Positions 26,580-34,203 of a stretch of 46,602 bases of DNA are shown here, in pieces. Location: positions 1 to 46,602 of the forward strand of contig JBFIHZ010000003.1 in assembly GCA_041601535.1 (NCBI GenBank), written 5' to 3'. The stretch comes from JBFIHZ01 sp041601535 (GTDB taxonomy: Bacteria; Pseudomonadota; Gammaproteobacteria; Xanthomonadales; SZUA-36). Position numbers and translations under genes: made by a program. The first letter of the stretch is position 1. Each line of letters starts with the position of its first letter. The notes under the pieces were generated by a model. It searched no databases. It was not told the DNA's origin and was given only the letters and a program-made list of their open reading frames with translations.

Positions 26580-26586
26580 CGGAGCA

Positions 26587-26675
26587 GGAGGTTCACCAAT
26601 TCGCCGGGAGCGAATTGGCACGTCGCCGCGCAGCGGTGACCGCCCTGAAAGGGCATAGGGCACGATGCCCGGTGT
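26587..26675 (+). repeat. Hairpin array between the two tRNA-tail repeats
   Basis: The segment opens with GGAGGTTCA (26587-26595), a copy of the tRNA-Pro T-arm start (26492-26500). About 80 bases of consecutive hairpins follow: CCAATTCGC/GCGAATTGG (26596-26604, 26610-26618), GTCGCCGC/GCGGTGAC (26622-26629, 26633-26640), GCCCT/AGGGC (26642-26646, 26650-26654) and GGGCA/TGCCC (26658-26662, 26666-26670). It then resumes with the tRNA tail at 26676. So it reads as a T-arm interrupted by a hairpin cassette. No ORF is credible here. Confidence 0.8.
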
Positions 26676-26756
26676 AAATCCTCTCACCCCGACCAAATCA
26701 ATGCGCCTTAATGGTGGCGCGCCAGATTCAAAGGTCGGAACCCGCAGGACTTGAAC
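26676..26756 (+). repeat. Direct repeat copy 2: tRNA-Pro 3' tail plus flank
   Basis: Second copy of the 80-base repeat, 176 bases after the first, including AAATCCTCTCACCCCGACCA. There is no tRNA body before it, so this copy is not a functional tRNA. The 73 bases after it, before the MBL gene, hold nothing clear. Confidence 0.9.
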
Positions 26757-26829
26757 AGTCGTTTAGTCAAGGGCGCTGTTCCATGTCACAATGGTTGCAC
26801 CAACCGTTGGCAAGCAACCCGGACCCCCT

Positions 26830-27876
26830 ATGTCAGCCCGCACTACCGACACCGTGCTTGAATACCCGATAGGCAACAGCCCCGAACCCGGACAGTCCAT
26901 GGAAATCCTGCCTGGGTTGCGCTGGTTGCGCATGCCCCTGCCCTTTATGCTGGGGCATATCAACCTGTGGCTGCTGCGCGGCAAAACCGGCTGGACTATC
27001 GTCGACACCGGCTTGTTTACCTCTACCACCCGCAAGCTTTGGCCCGAGGTGTTGGAGCAGCAGCTGAATGGTGATCCGATCACACGCATTCTGGTCACGC
27101 ACCTGCATCCGGATCACGTGGGCTGTGCCGGCTGGCTGGCAGATCGTTGCCATGCGCCACTTTGGATGAGCCGCCAGGAATACCTGCTGTGCCGTGTACT
27201 GGTGGCTGATACGGGAAAACCGGCACCACAGGAAGGCATTGATTTCTACACCGCGGCCGGATTTCCACGCCAGGCCGTGGAACGGTATGAGGAGTCATTC
27301 GGCATGTTCGGCAAGGTGGTCTCACCTATGCCGCAATCCTACAACCGGCTGTACGACGGCATGCAATTGCACATAGGCGACCACTGCTGGGAAGTGGTTA
27401 TGGGCAGCGGCCATTCGCCGGAACACGCCTGCCTTTACTGCGAGGAACTCAACACGCTGATTTCCGGCGACCAGATCCTGCCCACCATCTCGTCCAATGT
27501 CAGCGTGTTTCCCACCGAACCCAATGCCAATCCGCTGGATGACTGGCTGCGCTCAATTTCCCGCTTGAAGAAACGGCTGCCCAAAGAGGTGCTGGTCCTG
27601 CCCGCCCACGGCCGCCCGTTTCGCGGCGCGCATGAGCGGCTGGACCAGTTACGCCAGGAGCATGAAGACGGTCTTGAACTGCTGCGTCAACTTGGCCGCA
27701 AGCCCATCCGTTCACTGGATACATTCAGCAGTCTGTTCAACAGCAAGATCAACGAGGGCAACCTGATCATGGCCGCCGGTGAAGCCATTGCCCACCTGAA
27801 CTACCTGGTACAGGCAGGAGAAATGGAATCAAATCGTGACGAAAATGGCGTGCGCTGGTACCAGATGAAAGCCTGA
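26830..27876 (+). CDS. MBL-fold metallo-hydrolase
   Basis: A 348-aa cytoplasmic metallo-beta-lactamase-fold hydrolase. The zinc motif is THLHPDHVG (HxHxDH), with later ligands in GSGHSPEHACLY, SGDQ and LPAHGRPF, the standard five-motif set. The C-terminal ~80 residues look like a winged-helix cap of the LACTB2-like type. Substrate not predictable; glyoxalase-II-like thioesterase or RNase-type activity are possible. ATG at 26830 is chosen because it follows a weak GGA; ATG at 26791 is an alternative, 13 codons longer. Upstream lies the tRNA-Pro repeat region. Confidence 0.88.
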   Translation: MSARTTDTVLEYPIGNSPEPGQSMEILPGLRWLRMPLPFMLGHINLWLLRGKTGWTIVDTGLFTSTTRKLWPEVLEQQLNGDPITRILVTHLHPDHVGCAGWLADRCHAPLWMSRQEYLLCRVLVADTGKPAPQEGIDFYTAAGFPRQAVERYEESFGMFGKVVSPMPQSYNRLYDGMQLHIGDHCWEVVMGSGHSPEHACLYCEELNTLISGDQILPTISSNVSVFPTEPNANPLDDWLRSISRLKKRLPKEVLVLPAHGRPFRGAHERLDQLRQEHEDGLELLRQLGRKPIRSLDTFSSLFNSKINEGNLIMAAGEAIAHLNYLVQAGEMESNRDENGVRWYQMKA

Positions 27877-27947
27877 ATGTGACCGCTGGCCTGCAAGCTG
27901 CTGGCCTTACTCCAGGATTTCAGCTGGCAACAATTCGGCCGGCCAGT

Positions 27948-28565
27948 TCAGTGGCTGGCGGTGTCCTTTTCATCGATGTGCACGTGGCCGCGGTATACCA
28001 GGCTGTGAATGATGGTGCCAATGATGACCGCCTCGATCATGGTTACCGCCTGCTCACCCGCGAAATGCAACAGATGCCCGGAAAACTCGAATCCGAGCAC
28101 CGTGGCGCCTGCCATGCCAAACAGCATGACCCAGGCCATACGGCGGCCGAAGGCAGGCTCCATGATCAGCCACAACATCAGGCCGACGCCAAAGCGGTGC
28201 AGTACAATAGCTGTCGCCAGCCCGGAACCCGGCTGCAGTGCACTGCCGGCAAGGCCGGCACCATCCAGCAAAGCATGCAGCAACAGGCCCAGCAAGGCGA
28301 TAAACAGGCTGGCAAGATGCATGGTCTTGGCTGCTCTGCGCACCACCGTTTCCAGCAACCCGGGCAGAAAATAACCGGCAGCCACCAGCGCCAGCGACCA
28401 CCAGCCCAGCGGCTCGATGATTTCCGGAAGCAGTAACACCACAACCAGCACCACCAGCGCGATCACGATGCCCCGTTCGATGAGTTGCGCGACCTCGCCC
28501 CCGCGGGAAAGCCACAGGTACAGCAAAGGTCCGGCAAACAGGGTAAGAATCGAAATCAGCAACAC
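27948..28565 (-). CDS. Polytopic membrane protein, ZIP-transporter-like
   Basis: About 205 aa with six or so hydrophobic helices. Two motifs recall ZIP metal transporters: HALLDGAGL in one helix (compare HSxxEGL) and HRFGVGLMLW in the next (compare HKxPEGL). The acidic residue of the second motif is missing. The C-terminal tail RGHVHIDEKDTASH is His-rich. Start taken as GTG at 28565 (AGGA-like GGA eight bases upstream), giving a first helix directly at the N-terminus. The frame stays open to ATG 28703, which would add 46 basic residues of doubtful quality. Convergent with the MBL gene. Transport function is inferred only. Confidence 0.65.
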   Translation of the reverse strand: MLLISILTLFAGPLLYLWLSRGGEVAQLIERGIVIALVVLVVVLLLPEIIEPLGWWSLALVAAGYFLPGLLETVVRRAAKTMHLASLFIALLGLLLHALLDGAGLAGSALQPGSGLATAIVLHRFGVGLMLWLIMEPAFGRRMAWVMLFGMAGATVLGFEFSGHLLHFAGEQAVTMIEAVIIGTIIHSLVYRGHVHIDEKDTASH

Positions 28566-28760
28566 GGCTTTGGTCCGGCGGTGAAATAAAAGGCAGCGAA
28601 TACTAGCACACCGTCTGCTCCGAGTTGAGGCTTTAACGCCTTTGGCCGGGCCGGGCATTCGTCCACATAAAATTCCCCCGGCGCGCCGGCGCACACAGAA
28701 CATGCAGTCTGCCGCTGGCTGTTGCTAAAATAGCGACCTCCTAAGCCCGGGCAGACCGCC

Positions 28761-29408
28761 ATGGACACCTCCGCCATAGATGCGCTGATTGCCGATTATT
28801 GCTCCGACCCCCACAGCGAAACGGAGCTGCTCGACTTGCTCGCCGTGGTGGCGGAACGCAACGGCAAGCCGGCTGAGGCCGGGGTGCTGGGCCCCGCCGT
28901 CAGGTTTGTATACGGCTACATCGAACAGGTGCCCTACATGCTGAAGGTTGCCTGGACAGCTGCCAAAACGGTTGGGCTGGAAAAAGAGATGCAACAGGTG
29001 CTGGACATGGTGAAATCCTATTGGGAACAGGATGATGACATCATTCCGGACCATCTTGGCATGATCGGGCTGCTGGACGACGCCTATTGCTCGTTATGCT
29101 CGTTGCAGGCGATGTCGGATTTCTTCCAGATGCAAACCGGCAAATACCTGTTCCCCGATGACCTCACCGCCGCCAACAAGGTCATGCGCAAAATCATTGG
29201 TGAGCCCTACTCCACAGAACTGGACCGGCTGGTGATCCGCACCATGCAGGAAATCCAGCTGGTTGAAACGATCAAACGGTTTTCCAGCGCCGACAAGCAG
29301 CTGAGCTTTGGTAACCAGAGCACCATCTGGAACCACGGCCCAGCCGGTAATATGGAACTCAGCGCGCTGGCCGGTCTGGGCCTGGTCAAAGAAACACCTG
29401 CTGACTGA
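28761..29408 (+). CDS. DUF1232/YkvA-like protein
   Basis: A 215-aa protein of unknown function. The segment DDIIPDHLGMIGLLDDAYC (about residues 93-111) matches the DUF1232 (YkvA) core, whose consensus is P-x-D-L-I-P-D-x-x-P-x-x-G-x-x-D-D. The N-terminal ~90 residues and the C-terminal ~80 are helical and unrecognised. It is divergent from the ZIP-like gene; TAAAAT about 35 bases before the ATG could be a -10. No strong link to neighbours. Confidence 0.75.
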   Translation: MDTSAIDALIADYCSDPHSETELLDLLAVVAERNGKPAEAGVLGPAVRFVYGYIEQVPYMLKVAWTAAKTVGLEKEMQQVLDMVKSYWEQDDDIIPDHLGMIGLLDDAYCSLCSLQAMSDFFQMQTGKYLFPDDLTAANKVMRKIIGEPYSTELDRLVIRTMQEIQLVETIKRFSSADKQLSFGNQSTIWNHGPAGNMELSALAGLGLVKETPAD

Positions 29409-29439
29409 GCTGGCTGCCCGGCCGGGGCCAAGCCCGCCG

Positions 29440-30762
29440 TCAGGTGCCAGGCAAGGTGGCGAAGGCATCACGGGTGAGGTTCTCATTGCCAGACGCCGTA
29501 ATCGCTACATTGTCTTCTATGCGAATGCCGCCATAGGGCCGCAAGCGCTCGATGGCATCCCAGTTGACCACGGCGGCATCCCCGGTGGCTCGCCATTGCT
29601 GCAACAGCGCATCAATGAAATACACGCCGGGTTCGATGGTCAGCACATTGCCCACTTCCAGCTGACGGGTCAGGCGCAGAAAAGGATGCCCATCGGGTCG
29701 CGGGATCGGTGTGCCGGCGTCATCCACCAGGCCGGCCACGTCATGGGTCTGCAAGCCAATAAAGTGCCCTAATCCATGCGGGTAGAATACGCTGCTCAGC
29801 CCGCTATCCAGCGCGTTCTCAGGGGTTTCCCTGATGATGCCCGCATCCGCCAGGATGGCGGCAATGCGCAGGTGGGTATCCAGGTGCAAACGGCGGTAAT
29901 CCACCCCGGCCAGCGCCGCCGCGGCCAGCTCCTTCTGCATGTTGTCCATGGCCGCCACCAGCTCGCTGAATTCGCCATCAGACGCTGCATAGGTACGCGT
30001 GATATCGGATGCATAGGCATGAAAAGTACAACCGGCATCGATCAGGAAGGAACGGTGGGTGGCGGGTGGCTCGCGGTCGCGTTGTTGATAATGAAGTGCC
30101 GCGCCGTGCTGATTCAGCGCCACGATGCTGTGATACGGTAATTCCGCATCGCTTTGGCGGCAGGTGGCCAGGTAGGCCTGGTGAATGTCGAACTCGCTTT
30201 CACCCGCCGCGAAAGCCTGCGCGGCGGCCCGGTGGGCGGACGCAGCCATGCGGCTGGACTGACGCATGCATTCCAGCTCATAGGCCGTTTTGCGGGTGCG
30301 GTGCAATTGCAGGCGGTGCACCAGCCCGGACGGATTGATTTGCGCGGTGCTGAAATGTGCTGCCAGCGCCGGGGCATCACCCAGCGCAGTCCATTGCCTG
30401 GTGGCGGTTGGCACAACCTGCTGCCAGGCCTCCGCCGAACTGATGATTTCAATATCAAATGATTCGGCCCACCAGGGCTCAGGATCAGAAGGTGGCAGAT
30501 GCCAGTAGTCTTCCGGCTGGAAGAACCATAGCCGGGCGCGTTCACCCGGACGCACCAGCAACACGCACTCCGGGTGATGTGTCAGTGGCAGCCAGGCCAG
30601 GAAATGCGGGTTGGGCCTGAAAGCATACTCATAGTCGTCCTGGAAACTGATCAATGGCGTGCCGGAATGCACCAGCACACCTTCGCTGTTTTCGGCCAGC
30701 ATGGCCTGCTCCCAACGCTGTTGCATTTCCTTGACGTGGGCGCCATACAGAGTCTTGAACAT
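29440..30762 (-). CDS. pepQ: Xaa-Pro dipeptidase (PepQ)
   Basis: Cytoplasmic M24B metallopeptidase that splits X-Pro dipeptides. At 440 aa it matches the E. coli PepQ length and aligns along its whole length (e.g. NPHFLAWLPLTHHPECVLLV, FFQPEDYWH, ASDITRTYAAS). The dinuclear metal ligands are visible: Asp pair in LIDAGCTFHAYASDITRT, His in HGLGHFIGLQTHDVAG, Glu in TIEPGVYFI and Glu in GGIRIEDNV. It is divergent from cysS across a 196-bp gap. It may complete digestion of peptides released by enzymes such as the M2 peptidase; that link is inference. Confidence 0.95.
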   Translation of the reverse strand: MFKTLYGAHVKEMQQRWEQAMLAENSEGVLVHSGTPLISFQDDYEYAFRPNPHFLAWLPLTHHPECVLLVRPGERARLWFFQPEDYWHLPPSDPEPWWAESFDIEIISSAEAWQQVVPTATRQWTALGDAPALAAHFSTAQINPSGLVHRLQLHRTRKTAYELECMRQSSRMAASAHRAAAQAFAAGESEFDIHQAYLATCRQSDAELPYHSIVALNQHGAALHYQQRDREPPATHRSFLIDAGCTFHAYASDITRTYAASDGEFSELVAAMDNMQKELAAAALAGVDYRRLHLDTHLRIAAILADAGIIRETPENALDSGLSSVFYPHGLGHFIGLQTHDVAGLVDDAGTPIPRPDGHPFLRLTRQLEVGNVLTIEPGVYFIDALLQQWRATGDAAVVNWDAIERLRPYGGIRIEDNVAITASGNENLTRDAFATLPGT

Positions 30763-30797
30763 GCGGTCTTCCTCCAGGATTGACTTGGTTCCGGTGT

Positions 30798-30819
30798 GGC
30801 TATTCTTGGTAGAATAGCC
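30798..30819. promoter_or_regulatory. Inverted repeat overlapping a candidate cysS promoter
   Basis: GGCTATTCT (30798-30806) and AGAATAGCC (30811-30819) form a perfect 9-bp inverted repeat with a four-base centre. On the plus strand TAGAAT (30810-30815) within it could serve as -10 for cysS, with TTGGTT (30785-30790) as -35 at a long 19-base spacing. It may be an operator or simply promoter sequence. It sits in the pepQ/cysS divergent gap. Confidence 0.35.
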
Positions 30820-30888
30820 GGTTTTCGGGCATGGGTTTACCGCTAATCAGCTACCGCGTGACGTAAGCGGCACCGAACTCTAAACTCA

Positions 30889-30940
30889 GGCCAACAGATC
30901 TGGCCAACAGATCAGGCCAACAGATCAGGCCGACAGATCA
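30889..30940 (+). repeat. Tandem repeat, four 13-bp units, in the cysS leader
   Basis: The unit GGCCAACAGATCA occurs four times in a row (30889, 30902, 30915, 30928). The first copy ends in T and the fourth has GGCCG instead of GGCCA; a broken fifth copy begins at 30941. The array ends just before the cysS ribosome site and start. It sits in the transcribed leader if the promoter is the one near 30810. Confidence 0.95.
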
Positions 30941-30958
30941 GGCAAACGGGACAGCACA

Positions 30959-32344
30959 TTGACGATTTTGCTCTACAACACACTGCACCGCGAAAAGCAG
31001 GCGTTTGAACCGATCAATCCGCAGCGGGTCACGCTGTATGTTTGCGGGCCGACGGTTTACAACTATGCCCATATCGGCAATGCCCGGCCAGCGGTGGTTT
31101 TTGACCTGCTGCGGCGGGTATTGCGCCTGCATTATCCGGAAGTGGTGTATGCACGCAACATCACCGATGTGGATGACAAGATCAATGCATCGGCCGCCGA
31201 GCAAGGGGTGCCGATCAGCGAGGTTTCCGCCCGCTATACCCGCGCCTACCTGGAAGACATGGGCAGCCTGGGCGTAGAGCCGCCCACGCTGGCCCCTCAC
31301 GCCACCGAGCACATCGACCAGATGATCAGCATGATCGAGCGCCTGATCGAGGCTGGTCACGCGTATGCGGCCGAGGGGCACGTGCTGTTCAATATCGAAT
31401 CCTACGCACAATATGGCGGCCTTTCGCGGCGTGACATGCGGGAAATGGTGGCCGGCGCGCGCGTGGAAGTGGCACCGTATAAAAAGCACCCGGGTGATTT
31501 CGTGTTGTGGAAGCCGTCTACTGATCCGCAGCCGGGTTGGGACAGCCCCTGGGGCTGGGGCCGGCCAGGCTGGCATCTGGAATGCTCCGCCATGGCGGAA
31601 ACCCACCTGGGGGAAACCATCGACATTCATGGCGGCGGCCAGGACCTGATCTTTCCGCATCATGAAAATGAAATCGCCCAGAGTGTCTGCTCGCACGGCG
31701 GCAAACCGTTTGCCCGGTTCTGGATGCATAACGGCTTTGTCACCATGGACAAGCGCAAAATGTCCAAATCCGAAGGCAATACCTTCCTGGTGCATGATTT
31801 GCTTGAACACTGGCCAGGTGAAGTGATGCGTTACCTGCTGCTCACGGCGCATTATCGCCAGCCACTGGATTGGTCTGAACACGAATTGCAGCGGGCGCGG
31901 CGCACCCTCGACCGCTTGTATGGCGTGCTGCGCACGGCGGCGGATACGCATGGGCCGTTCAGCCCGGCAGAGCGCCCTTCCGAGGCCTTCCTGGAAACCT
32001 TGCGTGATGACCTCAACACGCCACTGGCGCTGGCAGAGTTCAACCGGCTGGCACGCGAACTGGCCCGGGCGGAACAACGCGAGCAGGCGCAGCAACTGGC
32101 GGCCGAATTGCTGGCCAATGCCCGCTTGATTGGCCTGCTGCAGCAAAGCCCGGAAGCCTGGTTTGGCACCCAGTCAGCCGATCCGGACGCGGCTGCGATT
32201 GAGGACCTTATAGAACAACGCAATGCGGCCCGCGCGGCACGTGATTTTGCCACCGCCGACCGCCTGCGTGACGAACTCACCGCCATGGGCGTACTGTTGG
32301 AAGACGGCGACGGCACGACCCGCTGGCGCCGGCAGGAAAACTGA
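30959..32344 (+). CDS. cysS: Cysteinyl-tRNA synthetase
   Basis: Charges tRNA-Cys in the cytoplasm. The 461-aa class I synthetase has the zinc and ATP motifs: YVCGPTVYNYAHIGNARP (Cys ligand and HIGN version of HIGH), GWHLECSAM, HHENE and KMSKSEGN. The start is TTG at 30959 (product MTILLYNTLHREKQ) with GGGA upstream at a good distance. No ATG or GTG lies in the right place, and the E. coli protein begins at the equivalent position. A rare TTG start plus tandem repeats in the leader may hold expression low. sufE follows 26 bases downstream. Confidence 0.96.
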   Translation: MTILLYNTLHREKQAFEPINPQRVTLYVCGPTVYNYAHIGNARPAVVFDLLRRVLRLHYPEVVYARNITDVDDKINASAAEQGVPISEVSARYTRAYLEDMGSLGVEPPTLAPHATEHIDQMISMIERLIEAGHAYAAEGHVLFNIESYAQYGGLSRRDMREMVAGARVEVAPYKKHPGDFVLWKPSTDPQPGWDSPWGWGRPGWHLECSAMAETHLGETIDIHGGGQDLIFPHHENEIAQSVCSHGGKPFARFWMHNGFVTMDKRKMSKSEGNTFLVHDLLEHWPGEVMRYLLLTAHYRQPLDWSEHELQRARRTLDRLYGVLRTAADTHGPFSPAERPSEAFLETLRDDLNTPLALAEFNRLARELARAEQREQAQQLAAELLANARLIGLLQQSPEAWFGTQSADPDAAAIEDLIEQRNAARAARDFATADRLRDELTAMGVLLEDGDGTTRWRRQEN

Positions 32345-32370
32345 GGGCCGGTGTGATGTCCGGGAAGACC

Positions 32371-32832
32371 ATGAACACAGTCAATGACAAGTCCGGTGTG
32401 CAGCACCGCCAGCCACATGATCCGGTTGCGGTGCAGGACGAGATCATTGCGTCGTTCAGCCTGTTCAGTGAATGGCTGGACCGTTACCAGTACCTGATTG
32501 ATCTGGGAAAAAAACTGCCGCCATTGGCCGAGGATGAAAAAACCGACGATCGCTTGCTGCCGGGCTGCCAATCGCGGGTCTGGCTGTATCTCGAAGGTGA
32601 CAAGGACCAGGTCAGCATCCGTGCCAACAGTGATGCCGCGATCGTCTCCGGGCTGATTGCCCTGCTGATCCAGGTGTATTCGGGCTGCACGGCCCGGCAG
32701 ATCATCGACACACCGCCCCACTTTATCGAAGTCATCGGCCTAAGTGAGCACCTGTCGGTAACCCGGGCCAATGGGCTGCATGCCATGCTTAACGCGATCC
32801 AGCAGCATGCGGTGCAGTTAACGCAAGACTGA
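32371..32832 (+). CDS. SufE-family sulfur acceptor
   Basis: A 153-aa SufE-type protein that accepts persulfide sulfur from a cysteine desulfurase through the Cys in DRLLPGCQSRVW, and stimulates iron-sulfur cluster assembly. The family motif YLIDLGKKLPPL is at the N-terminal third. The start is ATG at 32371, with GGGAAG five bases upstream; a frame from 32353 is six residues longer. No suf operon lies next to it; it is paired with cysS, so both genes relate to cysteine use. It could be SufE or the CsdE version. Confidence 0.9.
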   Translation: MNTVNDKSGVQHRQPHDPVAVQDEIIASFSLFSEWLDRYQYLIDLGKKLPPLAEDEKTDDRLLPGCQSRVWLYLEGDKDQVSIRANSDAAIVSGLIALLIQVYSGCTARQIIDTPPHFIEVIGLSEHLSVTRANGLHAMLNAIQQHAVQLTQD

Positions 32833-32885
32833 ATACCATGGCCAGGCGGCCAGCCAATTAGCGGCCGCACCCTTGCCGGACGCAT

Positions 32886-32916
32886 AAAAAAAGCCCCGCA
32901 TCAAGCGGGGCTTTTT
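32886..32916. terminator. Bidirectional intrinsic terminator between sufE and ompA
   Basis: AGCCCCGC (32892-32899) pairs with GCGGGGCT (32905-32912) around ATCAA. TTTTT follows on the plus strand and a run of A precedes, giving a T-tract on the minus strand too. It serves the convergent sufE and OmpA-family genes. Confidence 0.93.
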
Positions 32917-32938
32917 CGTTTACGGGTGTAAACCGTGC

Positions 32939-34003
32939 TTAACGATCCATTACGATCAGCTCAACCCGGCGGTTAGCCTGGCGGCCTTCGGCAGTGTCGT
33001 TGGTTGCAACCGGCTGACCTTCACCGTAGCCACGCGCCGTCAGGCGGCTGGCAGTGATGCCCTGGCTGGTGAGGTAGTCTTTAACCGCATTGGCACGGCG
33101 CTCGGACAGACCCTGGTTGTAACTGTCGGTACCGACGCTGTCGGTGTGACCCGCTACTTCAACCACCACGCGTTCCTGCGTTTTCAGCAGGGCGGCCGCG
33201 TCATTCAGAATCACGATGGCTTCCGGACGCAGGGTGGATTTGTCAAAGTCGAAGTGCACGCCTTCCAGCGAGATAACGGCTTCTACTTCACAGCCATCCA
33301 GGTCAACCACTGCACCAGGCCGCGTGTTCGGGCACTTGTCGCGCTCGTTGGGCACGCCGTCACCATCCAGGTCCGGATTCGGTGGCGGTGGCGGTGGCGG
33401 TGGCGGCGGTGGTGGTGCCGGAGGCGGCTCATCCACGCCACCAAAGTCATAACTCAAGCCGATGCTGTAGAAAAAGTCCTGGAAATGACCGCGTGGAGCC
33501 AGGCTGGCGCCATCGCCGTCCTGCCGCCACATGACCTGGCCACGTACCGACCAGTGCTTGGCCAATTGGCCCTGCAGGCCAAGTGCCAGGCTGATGGCGG
33601 TAGCATCACCGGTATCCAGCACGCTGCGGTGCTTGGTGCGGCCCAGGCCGGCGCCAACAAACGGCCGGAACGCGCTGTCACCGAAATGGTAACGGCCCAT
33701 CAGGCCCCAGGTGGATAATTTCCATTTATCGTAGGTGGCACCCGGTACAACGGTGTCGTACAGGGTGTATTTGCCTTCAAATTCGTCGTATTCGAAATCC
33801 AGGCTGAAATTGTCGCTCAAGTACTTACCGAACCCGAGGGAATTCCAAACATCGCCATCACGTGTGTCGCGTGCGGAATCCAGGCTGGCGCCACCAATCT
33901 GGTACGTAACGTGCCAGGGTTGATCGCCGTCGGCCAAGAGTGAACTACTGCCCAGCGCCAGGGTGGCCGCTGTCAGAGCAATTATTGATTTAGTGATTTT
34001 CAC
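32939..34003 (-). CDS. OmpA-family outer-membrane protein
   Basis: A 354-aa protein. The signal peptide is about residues 1-24 (SLLA-DGD), followed by an eight-strand beta-barrel (about 25-195, ending IGLSYDFG). A proline linker follows (a run of twelve Pro after Ala near residue 205), then a calcium-binding thrombospondin-3-like repeat (DLDGDGVPNERDKCPNT) and an OmpA C-terminal peptidoglycan-binding domain (FDFDKSTLRPEA, GHTDSVGTDSYNQGLSERRA, NRRVEL). The start is GTG at 34003 with the strong site AGGAGG eight bases upstream; the longer frame to 34063 lacks a signal at its end. It anchors the outer membrane to the wall and may form a small pore. Confidence 0.95.
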   Translation of the reverse strand: MKITKSIIALTAATLALGSSSLLADGDQPWHVTYQIGGASLDSARDTRDGDVWNSLGFGKYLSDNFSLDFEYDEFEGKYTLYDTVVPGATYDKWKLSTWGLMGRYHFGDSAFRPFVGAGLGRTKHRSVLDTGDATAISLALGLQGQLAKHWSVRGQVMWRQDGDGASLAPRGHFQDFFYSIGLSYDFGGVDEPPPAPPPPPPPPPPPPNPDLDGDGVPNERDKCPNTRPGAVVDLDGCEVEAVISLEGVHFDFDKSTLRPEAIVILNDAAALLKTQERVVVEVAGHTDSVGTDSYNQGLSERRANAVKDYLTSQGITASRLTARGYGEGQPVATNDTAEGRQANRRVELIVMDR

Positions 34004-34144
34004 GCAACGCTCCTCCTTACCTTTGTAAGCATTACTGTCAGAAAGCCGCTCACCCCGTGGCAAGCTCAGCGTTTCCTCTGCGTATCATACGCAAGTTAAG
34101 CGGGATTGTTAACAAAACATTAAGAAAACCCGAAAAAAAATTGA

Positions 34145-34173
34145 TGTATCTCAGGTTTACCCTATTGAATCAA
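34145..34173 (-). promoter_or_regulatory. Candidate promoter of the OmpA-family gene
   Basis: On the minus strand TTGATT (34173-34168), a 17-base spacer and GATACA (34150-34145). The -10 is only a partial match, so this is tentative. The transcript would have a leader of about 135 bases, AT-rich, with no other gene in 34004-34203. Confidence 0.35.
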
Positions 34174-34203
34174 ACACCCTGCGGAAAATTGTCTTAACCT
34201 GAA

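Noticed and set aside
26500..26756. Integrative-element attachment sites at tRNA-Pro
   Set aside because: The direct repeats are only 176 bases apart and no integrase or cargo lies between them.
30889..30940. CRISPR array
   Set aside because: The units are 13 bp, directly adjacent with no spacers, and no cas genes are present.
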